DNA from: Paenibacillus dendritiformis
GTDB taxonomy: Bacteria; Bacillota; Bacilli; Paenibacillales; Paenibacillaceae
Assembly: GCF_021654795.1 (NCBI RefSeq)
Contig: NZ_AP025344.1
Location: 1,192,501-1,256,500 of the forward strand
Reading direction: 5' to 3'
Length of the DNA: 64,000 nucleotides
The notes under the pieces were generated by a model. It was not told where the DNA came from. It was given only the letters and a program-made list of their open reading frames with translations, and did not search any database. Position 1 is the first letter of the stretch. The number at the start of each line of letters is the position of its first letter. The translations under genes and the position numbers were made by a program. Positions 1 to 9,447 of this stretch are shown in pieces.

Positions 1-1610
<1,610 letters not shown>

Positions 1611-1671
1611 CGAAGATGATTATGATTCTTTACTTTCGCATTCAGTTTTTAAGGTACAATACCTTATATAT

Positions 1672-1747
1672 TCCCTGATAGCTCAGTCGGTAGAGCACTC
1701 GGCTGTTAACCGAGTTGTCACAGGTTCGAGTCCTGTTCGGGGAGCCA
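1672..1747 (+). tRNA. tRNA-Asn (GTT)
   Basis: Cloverleaf with a 7-bp acceptor stem TCCCTGA/TCGGGGA, anticodon GTT in loop CTGTTAA, T arm GGTTCGAGTCC, discriminator G and encoded CCA. First of 16 tRNA genes read in the direction of the 23S gene. A small hairpin AAGGTA-CAA-TACCTT lies just upstream. Confidence 0.96.
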
Positions 1748-1748
1748 T

Positions 1749-1841
1749 GGAGAGATGTCCGAGTTTGGCCGAAGGAGCACGATTGGAAATCGTGTAGGCG
1801 TCACAAGCGTCTCGAGGGTTCGAATCCCTCTCTCTCCGCCA
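1749..1841 (+). tRNA. tRNA-Ser (GGA)
   Basis: Class II tRNA with a long variable arm, 93 nt including encoded CCA. Acceptor stem GGAGAGA/TCTCTCC and anticodon GGA between the arms ACGAT and CGTGT. It starts one base after the CCA of tRNA-Asn. Confidence 0.96.
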
Positions 1842-1846
1842 GTTAT

Positions 1847-1921
1847 GGCCCGTTGGTCAAGCGGTTAAGACACCGCCCTTTCACGGCGGTAACACGGGTT
1901 CGAATCCCGTACGGGTCACCA
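1847..1921 (+). tRNA. tRNA-Glu (TTC)
   Basis: 75-nt cloverleaf, acceptor stem GGCCCGT/ACGGGTC with one G-T pair, anticodon TTC in loop CTTTCAC, encoded CCA. Confidence 0.96.
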
Positions 1922-1952
1922 ACTATGTCTTGTGACTGGTAAAAATTGAGGG

Positions 1953-1982
1953 TTGAAATTAACCCTAACATTCTGTTAAGAT
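1953..1982 (+). promoter_or_regulatory. Probable SigA promoter inside the tRNA cluster
   Basis: TTGAAA (1953-1958), an 18-base spacer and TAAGAT (1977-1982) lie in the 80-base gap between tRNA-Glu and tRNA-Val. This is by far the largest early gap in the cluster, so the remaining 13 tRNAs may be transcribed independently of the rRNA operon. Motif match only. Confidence 0.55.
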
Positions 1983-2001
1983 ATATTAGTCGCTACAATA
2001 T

Positions 2002-2077
2002 GGACGCTTAGCTCAGCTGGGAGAGCATCTGCCTTACAAGCAGAGGGTCGGCGGTTCGATCCCGTCAGCGTCCACCA
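2002..2077 (+). tRNA. tRNA-Val (TAC)
   Basis: 76-nt cloverleaf, acceptor GGACGCT/AGCGTCC, anticodon TAC, T loop GTTCGATCC, encoded CCA. First tRNA behind the internal promoter. Confidence 0.96.
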
Positions 2078-2082
2078 TATAT

Positions 2083-2159
<77 letters not shown>

Positions 2160-2163
2160 ATCT

Positions 2164-2240
2164 GGAGCTGTGGTGTAGAGGCCTAACATGCCTGCCTGTC
2201 ACGCAGGAGAACGCGGGTTCGAATCCCGTCAGCTCCGCCA
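2164..2240 (+). tRNA. tRNA-Asp (GTC)
   Basis: 77-nt cloverleaf, acceptor GGAGCTG/CAGCTCC, anticodon GTC in loop CTGTCAC, discriminator G, encoded CCA. Confidence 0.96.
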
Positions 2241-2258
2241 TTATACTTAACCTTATTA

Positions 2259-2334
<76 letters not shown>

Positions 2335-2346
2335 TAAGAGGCTTGC

Positions 2347-2422
2347 GCCGGTGTAGCTCAGTTGGTAGAGCGGCTGACTTGTAATCAGTAGGTCGTGGGT
2401 TCGACTCCTATCGCCGGCACCA
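2347..2422 (+). tRNA. tRNA-Thr (TGT)
   Basis: 76-nt cloverleaf, acceptor GCCGGTG/CGCCGGC, anticodon TGT between CTGA and TCAG arms, encoded CCA. Confidence 0.95.
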
Positions 2423-2426
2423 TCGT

Positions 2427-2512
2427 GGAGGATTAGCGAAGTGGCCAAACGCAGCAGACTGTAAATCTGTTCCCTTACGGGTTCGGTGGTTCGAATCCAT
2501 CATCCTCCACCA
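2427..2512 (+). tRNA. tRNA-Tyr (GTA)
   Basis: 86-nt class II cloverleaf with a long variable arm, acceptor GGAGGAT/ATCCTCC, anticodon GTA, encoded CCA. Confidence 0.96.
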
Positions 2513-2517
2513 TACAT

Positions 2518-2591
2518 AGGGGCATAGTTTAAAGGTAGAACAGCGGTCTCCAAAACCGTTAGTGTGGGTTCAATTCCTGCTGCCCCTGCCA
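2518..2591 (+). tRNA. tRNA-Trp (CCA)
   Basis: 74-nt cloverleaf, acceptor AGGGGCA/TGCCCCT, anticodon CCA, discriminator G73 and encoded CCA. The G73CCA end is complementary to the UGGC of the trpS T-box leader at 44281-44284, so this RNA is the expected ligand of that leader. Confidence 0.96.
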
Positions 2592-2611
2592 ATCTAACAA
2601 TTGCATAATGT

Positions 2612-2688
2612 GGCGGTCGTGGCGAAGTGGTTAACGCATCGGATTGTGGCTCCGACACTCGGGGGTTCGATTCCCCTCGATCGCCCCA
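2612..2688 (+). tRNA. tRNA-His (GTG)
   Basis: Cloverleaf with acceptor GCGGTCG/CGATCGC, anticodon GTG, encoded CCA. The extra G(-1) typical of tRNA-His is encoded at 2612 opposite discriminator C73. Confidence 0.95.
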
Positions 2689-2694
2689 TACCTT

Positions 2695-2769
2695 TGGGGA
2701 TTAGCCAAGCGGTAAGGCAACGGACTTTGACTCCGTCATGCATAGGTTCGAATCCTATATCCCCAGCCA
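2695..2769 (+). tRNA. tRNA-Gln (TTG)
   Basis: 75-nt cloverleaf, acceptor TGGGGAT/ATCCCCA, anticodon TTG in the arm GGACTTTGACTCC, encoded CCA. Confidence 0.95.
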
Positions 2770-2774
2770 TTTAC

Positions 2775-2849
2775 GCGGACATAGCTCAGTGGTAGAGTAT
2801 CGCCTTGCCAAGGCGAGGGTCGCGGGTTCGAATCCCGTTGTCCGCTCCA
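2775..2849 (+). tRNA. tRNA-Gly (GCC)
   Basis: 75-nt cloverleaf, acceptor GCGGACA/TGTCCGC, anticodon GCC in loop TTGCCAA, encoded CCA. Confidence 0.96.
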
Positions 2850-2852
2850 GAT

Positions 2853-2927
2853 GGCGCCATAGCCAAGTGGTAAGGCAAAGCTCTGCAAAAGCTTTATTCC
2901 CCAGTTCGAATCTGGGTGGCGCCTCCA
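2853..2927 (+). tRNA. tRNA-Cys (GCA)
   Basis: 75-nt cloverleaf, acceptor GGCGCCA/TGGCGCC, anticodon GCA in loop TCTGCAAAA, encoded CCA. Confidence 0.95.
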
Positions 2928-2949
2928 ACTTATTCTTTCTGGACATTAT

Positions 2950-3026
2950 GTGCCCTTAGCTCAGCCGGATAGAGCGTTTGACTACGAATCAAAAGGTCAG
3001 GAGTTCGAATCTCTTAGGGCACGCCA
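2950..3026 (+). tRNA. tRNA-Arg (ACG)
   Basis: 77-nt cloverleaf, acceptor GTGCCCT/AGGGCAC, anticodon ACG in loop CTACGAA, encoded CCA. In Bacillus trnD, recalled from knowledge, the genes after Cys are leucine tRNAs, so this Arg gene is the main difference. Confidence 0.95.
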
Positions 3027-3040
3027 GATCAACTTCATAT

Positions 3041-3122
3041 GCCGGTGTGGCGGAATGGCAGACGCGCGCGACTCAAAATCGTGAGGGAAACCGTGGAGGT
3101 TCGAGTCCTCTCACCGGCACCA
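3041..3122 (+). tRNA. tRNA-Leu (CAA)
   Basis: 82-nt class II cloverleaf, acceptor GCCGGTG/CACCGGC, anticodon CAA, variable arm, encoded CCA. Last gene of the cluster; a terminator follows 15 bases later. Confidence 0.94.
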
Positions 3123-3136
3123 GTTTTAACACCAAG

Positions 3137-3157
3137 ACACCTGAAGGGTGTTTTTTT
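3137..3157 (+). terminator. Rho-independent terminator of the tRNA cluster
   Basis: Hairpin ACACC-TGAAG-GGTGT followed by an unbroken T run, immediately after tRNA-Leu. Confidence 0.85.
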
Positions 3158-3310
3158 GCTATTATAGAATTAATAAATTTATTGGGATGGAAGCAGGTCT
3201 TCCATCTGTTTTTTAGGGGTAAGATTAGCTATAGAGACGTACTTCTTGAAACGAATCTTTTAAGATCGTTGGAACCTGGGGGCATCGTTTCCTCTTGGGG
3301 CTTGACCGAG

Positions 3311-3805
3311 TGGAGGGAAATGCTGCTATTTTACAGCAATTTCGGCGCAATGGGTCTGCATTACGGGGAAATGCTGCACATCTACATCATTCTAGGCCCT
3401 TTTTGTCAAAGTCGAGGGGAAACGGGTGAAATTGCTGCCGTTGTGCAGGATTCTCTTTCGGGTAAAGTTGTCCCTCTCGAATTGCTGTATTTGCGCAGGA
3501 TTTTGATATCGCTCGGCTGGAAGCGCGGCATGCGGAGCTGAAAGGGAAGCTGGCGGCTGTGAAAATAACTTCTGGAGGCTCTTCCCCGGGCGATGTCAAT
3601 TCCTCGTTAAATCGTGGAGTTTTGCGGATTTGCCTACCGAATCGGCCCGTCTGGAACAATCGTGCAGGATATTCGCTTACCGGATAGACGTTTCCAGGGA
3701 CGTTCTGCAGTTTGCAGGCCGTTGTACGAAAAATCCGTTGGCCTTTGTTATTTATGCCTAAAAACATGGCAGACTGTAGTGCAGGCGTCAAGGTCACACG
3801 GTTCT
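3311..3805. repeat. Degenerate tandem repeat, gene-free region
   Basis: Four units begin with GAAATGCTG or GAATTGCTG at about 3317, 3368, 3428 and 3479, spaced 51, 60 and 51 bases. Each continues into a partner such as ACAGCAATTT or GCAGGATTTT that could form a weak stem. More diverged traces (GTGCAGGATATTC near 3662, TTCTGCAGTTTGCAGG near 3703, TGTAGTGCAGG near 3776) extend it. The whole 3160-3960 stretch between the tRNA terminator and the flotillin terminator has no open frame with a ribosome binding site and recognisable product. It is probably a decayed repeat array. Confidence 0.5.
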
Positions 3806-3962
3806 CACCAGCCCGCTTCCGCCTGTGAGGAGATACATGCTCTGACAGTCTCTCTCCGTCTGCCTGCAAGCGAGGAAGGACGGTTGGCCCAGCGCTGACG
3901 GCGCAGAAACGATGACCAGCCGCTGGGCTGTGGAGGCCGACGGAGGACAATCTATATAGAAC

Positions 3963-4000
3963 AAGAAGCCTTGCCCTAACAATTTCGGCAAGGCTTCTTT
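3963..4000 (-). terminator. Terminator of the flotillin operon
   Basis: A 13-bp stem AAGAAGCCTTGCC/GGCAAGGCTTCTT about 45 bases past the flotillin stop codon. The U tract on the minus strand is short, on the plus strand it is TTTATT, so it may work in both directions. Confidence 0.7.
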
Positions 4001-4044
4001 ATTATGCTGTATAGGTTAGATGTTCTCTTAGTACAATAACCGGT

Positions 4045-5580
4045 TTATTCTGCCTTCGGAGTCTCGTCGCCCCCGATTACTGCTGGAGCTTCCGGTGAAA
4101 CTGGAGAACGCTTCGGCTGTGCCGAACCCGATCCATTCGTCAGGCGCTGAATCATTTTCTCGACGTCCAGTCCGGATACGTCCTTCAGCATCTGCGGGGC
4201 CGTCGCCATCAGTTGCGTGACATAATTGCTGACGCGGGCCGCGCCTTCGCCGTTGCCTGTATCGACGACCGTCAGCTTATCGATCTGCTGCAGCGGCTCG
4301 GCAATCTTGCCGGCCAATTCAGGCAGCATCTTCATGACGATATCGAGCACCGCGGCTTCGCCGAACTTCTCGAATGCTTCCGCGAGCTTCTGCTTCGCTT
4401 CGGCTTCCGCCAGACCGCGCAGCCGGATAACTTCGGCTTCCGCCGTTCCTCGTGCCCGTTCGGCATCCGCTTCCGCCAAGCCGGCGAGACGCTTCTGCTC
4501 TGCCATGGCTTTCGCTTCCGCTTCGATTCGGTATTGCATCGCATCGGCTTCGAGCACGCGCTTCGATTTATCAGCTTCCGCGGACTGAACGACAGCGTAG
4601 CGCTCCGCGTCCGCTTTCTTCTTCACTTCGGCGTCATACTGCTTCTCGCGGCGCAAAATTTCTTTGGCTTCGAGGTCGATTTCCCGCTCTTTCCGAACGA
4701 GCTCGACCCGCATTTGCTCCTCGACCACGCTTTGCTTGGAACGGGCTTCCTGCACGTAATATGCTTGGTCGGCTTCCGCCCGGGCCATATCCTGTTCCTT
4801 TTTAAAGGAAGCGATCTTCAATTCCTTCTCTTTCGCCGCTTCGGCGATATTCGTATCGCGCAGCAGCTCGGCCTTCATCCCCTGCTCCTCGGCATTCGCC
4901 TTCTGGATACGTGAGTCTCTCATCGCCTCGGCTTCCGCAATCTCCGCGTCCCGCTTCACGGCCGCAATCCGCGGCTTCCCGAGCGCATCCAAGTATCCGT
5001 GTTTGTCGCGCACGTCCTTGATCGTGAAGGAGACGATCTGCAGTCCCATCTTCTTTAAGTCTTTGGCGGCTACGGACTGAACTTCCTGCGCGAAACGATC
5101 GCGGTTGCGGTATACTTCCTCCACGGTCATCGAGCCGAGAATGGCCCGCAAATGACCTTCCAATACTTCCTGGGCTTCGCTCTTGAGCGCATCCGTCGGT
5201 TTGCCGAGGAATTGCTCGGCAGCGGTTGCGATGTCTTCAACCGAACTGCCGACTTTGATAATCGCGACGGCGTCGGTCATAACGGGAACACCTTGTTCGG
5301 TATATACTTCCGGAGTCATCACATCGAGCTTATGAGATAATAAGGACAAGAATTGAGACTGTTGAAACACCGGTAAAATAAATGCGCCGCCACCGCGGAC
5401 AATTTTCATCTTGCGTCCCGTTTCGTCGGCGCTGACATTTTTGGAACCGAGATACGTCCCGGTCACGATCATCGCCTCATCCGGGCTGACCGTCTTGTAG
5501 CGGGCCCAGAATGCGAGACCCAGCACGAGGATGACGCCGATTACAATCGCCGGCACCATGATCGCTTCATTGAATTCCAT
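4045..5580 (-). CDS. floT: Flotillin-family membrane scaffold protein (FloT/YuaG-like)
   Basis: 511-residue flotillin, a membrane scaffold that organises lipid microdomains on the inner face of the membrane. One hydrophobic segment lies at about residues 8-25, followed by an SPFH/PHB domain (to about residue 200) and a long charged coiled coil rich in EAEA-type repeats with alternating KRE and AEA blocks (about 200-410). The C-terminus is variable and Ser/Pro-rich. Length matches Bacillus YuaG (about 509). The ATG at 5580 follows an AAGGGAG ribosome binding site. It lies 65 bases behind the NfeD-family gene, the classic yuaF-yuaG pair, and both are expected to be read from the SigW-type promoter at 6249-6276. 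The reverse strand contains long open frames caused by the repetitive codons; these are not genes. Confidence 0.95.
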   Translation of the reverse strand: MEFNEAIMVPAIVIGVILVLGLAFWARYKTVSPDEAMIVTGTYLGSKNVSADETGRKMKIVRGGGAFILPVFQQSQFLSLLSHKLDVMTPEVYTEQGVPVMTDAVAIIKVGSSVEDIATAAEQFLGKPTDALKSEAQEVLEGHLRAILGSMTVEEVYRNRDRFAQEVQSVAAKDLKKMGLQIVSFTIKDVRDKHGYLDALGKPRIAAVKRDAEIAEAEAMRDSRIQKANAEEQGMKAELLRDTNIAEAAKEKELKIASFKKEQDMARAEADQAYYVQEARSKQSVVEEQMRVELVRKEREIDLEAKEILRREKQYDAEVKKKADAERYAVVQSAEADKSKRVLEADAMQYRIEAEAKAMAEQKRLAGLAEADAERARGTAEAEVIRLRGLAEAEAKQKLAEAFEKFGEAAVLDIVMKMLPELAGKIAEPLQQIDKLTVVDTGNGEGAARVSNYVTQLMATAPQMLKDVSGLDVEKMIQRLTNGSGSAQPKRSPVSPEAPAVIGGDETPKAE

Positions 5581-5645
5581 GGCATACAGCTCCCTTTTCT
5601 ATGTAAATTTGTAGTGAAACCGTGAGTTTTGAGCAACGTCTTGAA

Positions 5646-6185
5646 TCAGTTTTCTTGAAGGCTGAGCATTTCTTTGGTGAGAGGGGATACATACAGCGTG
5701 TCTTCGACCACATGGATAACGACAACGGTCGTTCCGGCAGGAATGTTGTCTTTGTCGAAGGAAGCGGCGATCTGATTCGTCAAGCCGGCTCCGATCCGCA
5801 AGGTCACTTCCCCGTAACCAACGGAAGGAATCGAAATGCTGACTTCTCCGACTTTGCCAACCAGATCCTGAATGGAGAAGCCGGTAGAGCTCTCCGTATT
5901 GTGCATGGGTCGAATATAGAGGAAATACATCAGAAGACAGACGACGAGCGCGCCGGCGATAGCGACCACCAGGATAAGCGTGGATTGCCAGGCTGTATAG
6001 CGGTTCAGCAGAATGCCGAGAGCGCCGAAAGCCGTCAGGCCGCTCACGAGCACCGTCGGCTGAAGAAAAGGCACCCCGTCTCCAAAAACGGCATCGAAAG
6101 CATGGCTTAAGATTTCCCCGAATATCAAGGTAACGATGGAATATAAAATACCGAAGATGAACAGACCCCAAAATAACGTTTCCAT
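5646..6185 (-). CDS. yuaF: NfeD-family membrane protein (YuaF-like), flotillin partner
   Basis: 179 residues with three or four hydrophobic segments in the first 100 residues and a C-terminal OB-fold-like NfeD domain (from about GKVGEVSISIPSVGYGEV to the end). Family knowledge: NfeD1b proteins are encoded beside flotillins and act with them in membrane organisation. The ATG at 6185 is chosen because GAGAGGAG sits 7 bases upstream; an upstream in-frame TTG at 6209 lacks a site. It is the first gene of a two-gene operon with floT and lies behind an excellent SigW-type promoter, as in Bacillus subtilis where yuaFGI is SigW-dependent. It is divergent from the lia operon. Confidence 0.92.
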   Translation of the reverse strand: METLFWGLFIFGILYSIVTLIFGEILSHAFDAVFGDGVPFLQPTVLVSGLTAFGALGILLNRYTAWQSTLILVVAIAGALVVCLLMYFLYIRPMHNTESSTGFSIQDLVGKVGEVSISIPSVGYGEVTLRIGAGLTNQIAASFDKDNIPAGTTVVVIHVVEDTLYVSPLTKEMLSLQEN

Positions 6186-6248
6186 GGCATTGCTCCTCTC
6201 GCCTGCCAAAACCAGGCCTGATATTTCGGAAAGCTTCTTATGAATATA

Positions 6249-6276
6249 TATACGCTAAAGCACGCATGGAGTTTCA
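6249..6276 (-). promoter_or_regulatory. SigW-type ECF promoter for the NfeD/flotillin operon
   Basis: On the minus strand TGAAAC (6276-6271), exactly 16 bases, then CGTATA (6254-6249). This matches the SigW consensus TGAAAC-N16/17-CGTA. It lies about 65 bases before the NfeD start codon. The same operon is SigW-controlled in Bacillus subtilis. Confidence 0.8.
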
Positions 6277-6297
6277 AATTCCCTTCCCTCCGGTCCA

Positions 6298-6317
6298 GTC
6301 CCGGTTGACCTTGGGAC
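6298..6317 (+). promoter_or_regulatory. Inverted repeat upstream of the lia-type operon (candidate operator)
   Basis: GTCCC-N10-GGGAC, with TCCAGT repeated directly at 6294 and 6338, about 120 bases before the LiaI-like start. The autoregulated lia promoter of Bacillus carries an inverted repeat bound by LiaR. This repeat is in a suitable place but does not clearly match a consensus I can recall. TTGAAG (6369) with TAAAAT (6390) is a weak promoter candidate downstream of it. Confidence 0.3.
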
Positions 6318-6437
6318 GGTCTGTCCCCCCGACCTGAGTCCAGTACGAAAAACCGCCCCCAGCCTGTTTTGAAGAAAAGGGGAATCTCCTAAAATAAAGA
6401 CATAAGCAAGGGACAATGAAAGGTGGTGACAACCCGA

Positions 6438-6743
6438 ATGCAAATGAAAAAAGGCAACTCGTTCGCTATTATCTTGATAGCATTGGGAGCATTCATCCTG
6501 CTCAGCAAGTTTGGAGTTCACTTGGGAAGCTGGTTCGGCTACTTGTTCCCGATTCTGCTGATTGTGCTCGGTTATTATGGAGTCAAGGCAGGGAATTCGT
6601 TCTTCGGATGGATCTTCATCATATTGGGCTCCATCACATTAATCGGCAAGCTATCCTGGCTCATCGGCATTTTCATCGCCATCGGAATGATTGTGTTCGG
6701 TATCTCAATGCTGAATAACAAACGAAGCGGTCATCATTACTGA
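6438..6743 (+). CDS. LiaI-like small membrane protein (LiaF N-terminal/DUF5668-type)
   Basis: 101 residues, almost wholly hydrophobic: about four short transmembrane segments, GxxL-type turns and a short charged tail NNKRSGHHY. It resembles the transmembrane half of LiaF and the small LiaI protein that anchors LiaH at the membrane under envelope stress. The ATG at 6438 is preceded by AAGGTGGTGA with 8 bases spacing; in-frame GTGs at 6423 and 6426 fall inside that ribosome binding site. First gene of the lia-type operon, 44 bases before the PspA gene. The assignment to LiaI rests on position and topology. Confidence 0.75.
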   Translation: MQMKKGNSFAIILIALGAFILLSKFGVHLGSWFGYLFPILLIVLGYYGVKAGNSFFGWIFIILGSITLIGKLSWLIGIFIAIGMIVFGISMLNNKRSGHHY

Positions 6744-6787
6744 ACAGCCCGCAGCAATGTATTTGGATGAAGGAGGGACAGAGAGGC

Positions 6788-7462
6788 ATGAGCAATATTT
6801 TGAAAAGGGTTCGCGACATTACACTGGCGACGCTCAATGAGCGGCTGGACAAAGCGGAAGACCCTGTCCGGTTAATCGACCAATTCCTGATGCGCACCCG
6901 GCAGGATATCGCGGAAGCGGACCGCTTATATCAACAGTATGTGGTGCATGCGAATCAGATGAGACATCAGATGAACCAAGCCAATGAAATGAGAGAGCGC
7001 CGCGAGCAGCAAGCGATGCTGGCCTTGAAGGCGGGTGAGGAGTTCGCCGCCAAAATCGCGCTCCAGGAAAAATTGATGCACGACGAGAAGGCGCGTCAAT
7101 ACGAGGATCTCTACAATAGAAGCAAGCAGGCCATTCTGGAGCTGGAGGAACAACTGAACATATTAAAGAGCGAGTATCAGACCGTCTACGACAAGCGGCA
7201 GTATTATTTCGCCCGCATGCAGAACATACGGCTTCAGCAGCAAATGAACCAGCGCTTCGGCCAATACGGCTGCGGGCAGGTGGACGGCATGTTCCGCCGC
7301 CTGGAGGAGCGCGTATCCGACATGGAGTGGGAAAATACAAGCCTTCAAGAGGTGCGTCGCGCCGGCGGAACATCGCCTTACGGCGGCAATCCCGAAAGAG
7401 ACATTGCCCTGCAGCGTGAGATGGAACGTCTGCGCAAGAAATTGGACACTGCGAAGGAGTGA
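6788..7462 (+). CDS. liaH: PspA/IM30-family phage-shock protein (LiaH-like), first copy
   Basis: 224 residues, mostly long amphipathic coiled-coil helices, with the PspA N-terminal pattern xxLDKAEDPxxLIDQFL at about residues 18-34. PspA/LiaH proteins polymerise on the cytoplasmic face of the membrane and protect it when the envelope is damaged. The ATG at 6788 gives the normal family N-terminus MSNILKRVRD; AGGAGG lies 11 bases upstream. An in-frame ATG at 6767 would place the SD sequence inside the gene. It is followed after 8 bases by a PspC-domain gene. A second PspA gene lies further down the same operon, more similar in the N-terminus than in the C-terminus. Confidence 0.93.
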   Translation: MSNILKRVRDITLATLNERLDKAEDPVRLIDQFLMRTRQDIAEADRLYQQYVVHANQMRHQMNQANEMRERREQQAMLALKAGEEFAAKIALQEKLMHDEKARQYEDLYNRSKQAILELEEQLNILKSEYQTVYDKRQYYFARMQNIRLQQQMNQRFGQYGCGQVDGMFRRLEERVSDMEWENTSLQEVRRAGGTSPYGGNPERDIALQREMERLRKKLDTAKE

Positions 7463-7470
7463 CATGAACC

Positions 7471-7938
7471 ATGAACAGAAAATTGTACCGTTCGGTTCGT
7501 GACCGGAAGTTCTGCGGTGTACTCGGCGGAATCGCTGAATGGTTGAATATGGATGCAACGCTGCTTCGCGTACTGTTCGTCCTAGGCGTGTTCTTCACAG
7601 CATTCTCCCTGATACCCGTCTATTTCATCGTAGCGCTTGTGGTTCCGAAAGAGCCCTTCACGACCTACGGACCGTATAATTACGGCGGGCCGTATCAGAA
7701 TTCGAACGGATATTATGGTAATGACGGCGGTTGCTCCGGCGGAGGGTACAACGGATACAACAACGGCCGGAACGATTACAGCAGCTATGGATCCTATGGC
7801 ACCAAGCCGAACGGAAGCACAAGTCAATATGATTCCTCCATCGATTCGATGATGGATGATATTGAAAGAAAAGCAATGCGCAAGGAACTTCAAGAACTTC
7901 GCGAGAAAATCGCGAAATACGAGAAAGGGGATAAGTAA
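7471..7938 (+). CDS. PspC-domain membrane protein with Gly/Tyr/Asn-rich tail
   Basis: 155 residues. Residues 1-62 are a PspC domain: [20 protein letters not shown], then a hydrophobic stretch ending [10 protein letters not shown]. Residues 65-125 are low-complexity Gly/Tyr/Asn/Ser, and the C-terminus (about 127-155) is a charged helix, EIRKELQEL-like in character. In proteobacteria PspC is a membrane sensor that binds PspA. Here it sits between two PspA genes, 8 bases after the first and 1 base before the second. This strongly suggests a physical partnership. It has its own AAGGAGTG site 9 bases before the ATG. The disordered tail is unusual in length, and its role is not known. Confidence 0.9.
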   Translation: MNRKLYRSVRDRKFCGVLGGIAEWLNMDATLLRVLFVLGVFFTAFSLIPVYFIVALVVPKEPFTTYGPYNYGGPYQNSNGYYGNDGGCSGGGYNGYNNGRNDYSSYGSYGTKPNGSTSQYDSSIDSMMDDIERKAMRKELQELREKIAKYEKGDK

Positions 7939-7939
7939 A

Positions 7940-8620
7940 ATGGGAGTATTCAAACGGATTAAAGATATGACGAAAGCGTCGATTCATGAAATGTTGGACA
8001 AGGTGGAAGATCCGGTCGTTATGCTTAACCAATACCTCCGCGACATGGAGCAGGAGATTCGGGAAGCCGAAGTAACGGTAGCGAAGCAAATGGCCAGCGA
8101 GCGCCGCATCAAGCATCGCTATGATGAAGCGATTCGGATGGTGGCCGACCGCGAAGCTCAAGCGGAGCGCGCTCTTGTATCCGGCCATGAAGATGCGGCC
8201 CGCAAATATTTGGAAGAAAAACTGTACTTCGATCAAAAAGTTACTGAGTATGCCGAACTGCATGCCCAAGCGAAAGCGCAAGCCGATGAGCTGATGCAGC
8301 AGCTGCATTCGATGAAGGACGAGTTCTACAAGCTGCGCAACAAGCGCAATGAACTGGCTGCTCGTGCCCAAATGGCCAAAGCCCGCAAGCAAATGGCTTC
8401 CATCACGAGCGTGCACAGCATCGAATCGGGCGAAGCTTCCCGCGGCTTCCAACGCATGGAAGAGAAGATTATGCAGCTTGAAGCGGAAGCGGAAGTCATT
8501 CGCGTGCCATACGGCGGATATGCCGCTACGACCTACCAACCGCCGGTTGATGTAGAGAAGCAAATGAAGGTCGATGAGCAATTGGAAGCTTTGAAGCAAA
8601 AATTAAATCGCAGCGAATAA
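7940..8620 (+). CDS. PspA/IM30-family protein, second copy
   Basis: 226 residues of coiled coil with the PspA signature [20 protein letters not shown] near residue 18. The ATG at 7940 is one base past the PspC-gene stop and has AAAGGGG upstream; translation is probably coupled. Compared with the first copy it keeps the VEDP/AEDP N-terminal motif but differs in the C-terminal third, which here has a Tyr/Pro patch (about residues 195-207) before a final charged helix. It may form mixed polymers with the first copy or respond to a different partner; both are inference. A stable hairpin follows before liaF. Confidence 0.93.
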   Translation: MGVFKRIKDMTKASIHEMLDKVEDPVVMLNQYLRDMEQEIREAEVTVAKQMASERRIKHRYDEAIRMVADREAQAERALVSGHEDAARKYLEEKLYFDQKVTEYAELHAQAKAQADELMQQLHSMKDEFYKLRNKRNELAARAQMAKARKQMASITSVHSIESGEASRGFQRMEEKIMQLEAEAEVIRVPYGGYAATTYQPPVDVEKQMKVDEQLEALKQKLNRSE

Positions 8621-8666
8621 CCTCTTGGGACTTGCCCGCGGTTATGATATGCTAACTAAGGAGCTT

Positions 8667-8690
8667 ACGGCGATGCCCCCGCATCGCCGT
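8667..8690 (+). terminator. Hairpin between second PspA gene and liaF (attenuator-like)
   Basis: Perfect stem ACGGCGATGC-CCCC-GCATCGCCGT followed by TAAGTTTCGTTT rather than a clean T run. It could partly terminate, giving more transcript for the structural PspA/PspC genes than for the regulators, or stabilise the 3' end of the upstream transcript. Confidence 0.5.
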
Positions 8691-8754
8691 TAAGTTTCGT
8701 TTGTGAGATTATTCTGTGCAACGTCTATGGATTCTGAGCGACAGGAGGTGCGTC

Positions 8755-9408
8755 ATGATAAAGGGGAACAATCGTTTACTTGCATATTTGCTCATTGTCG
8801 CGGGTCTGTTCATTCTCATTGGCAAATGGATTAGCTTCGGAACCTTTGTCGCCCTGTTCATGCTGTACCTCGGCATTCACAAAGTCAGATCCGAGGAGCT
8901 TCGTGTCGGCTATACTTTGCTTGGCATCGGGGGAGCTATCCTCTTGTTGGAGCATCTGATGCTGTTTGTCGGCATTATTCTCATATCGCTCGGTATTTTC
9001 TATTCACGGACCCGTCATGAACAAAAGTATGAGTGGATGCAGAAGCGTCCCGATCTGACCGCGAATCTGAAATGGGATCGGGAGCCGTTCCATTTGCGCA
9101 GCCAGAGCTTATGGCATCTCATCGGAGAAAGCGATATCGACCTGTCGCTCGCGATGATGGATGAGCCCGAGACGACGCTCTTGTTCCAAGGCGTACTCGG
9201 CGACATGGATATTTCGGTTCCGGATGATATCGGGGTCTCTGTGGAAGCTTCCGTCCTGTTCGGACAGATCAATGCGGGCCAGCACCGGGAGACCGGCTTG
9301 CTCAACAAATGGACTTATACTTCGCCGAATTATGAACGATCGGAGCAGCGGGTGAAACTCCGCATCTCTTACATCGTAGGAGATATTGATATCCGATTGC
9401 ACGCGTAA
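8755..9408 (+). CDS. liaF: LiaF-like inhibitor of the LiaSR two-component system
   Basis: 217 residues: four hydrophobic segments in the first 80 residues, then a cytoplasmic beta-rich domain ending in the LiaF motif IVGDIDIRLHA. LiaF keeps the LiaS kinase in check when the envelope is intact. The ATG at 8755 has AGGAGGTG 5-6 bases upstream; a more distal ATG at 8716 lacks one. It stands 40 bases before liaS, as in the canonical liaFSR cassette. Confidence 0.93.
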   Translation: MIKGNNRLLAYLLIVAGLFILIGKWISFGTFVALFMLYLGIHKVRSEELRVGYTLLGIGGAILLLEHLMLFVGIILISLGIFYSRTRHEQKYEWMQKRPDLTANLKWDREPFHLRSQSLWHLIGESDIDLSLAMMDEPETTLLFQGVLGDMDISVPDDIGVSVEASVLFGQINAGQHRETGLLNKWTYTSPNYERSEQRVKLRISYIVGDIDIRLHA

Positions 9409-9447
9409 TGCGGAGAAGATGCTGCAGAAAGGAGATGCAAGCCGGCA

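Noticed and set aside
3311..3505. CRISPR array
   Set aside because: The repeats are strongly diverged, the spacing is uneven and no cas gene is present in the window.
3387..3950. Open frames in the gap between tRNAs and flotillin (plus 3614-3898, minus 3387-3950)
   Set aside because: No recognisable domains or ribosome binding sites, and they overlap degenerate repeats.
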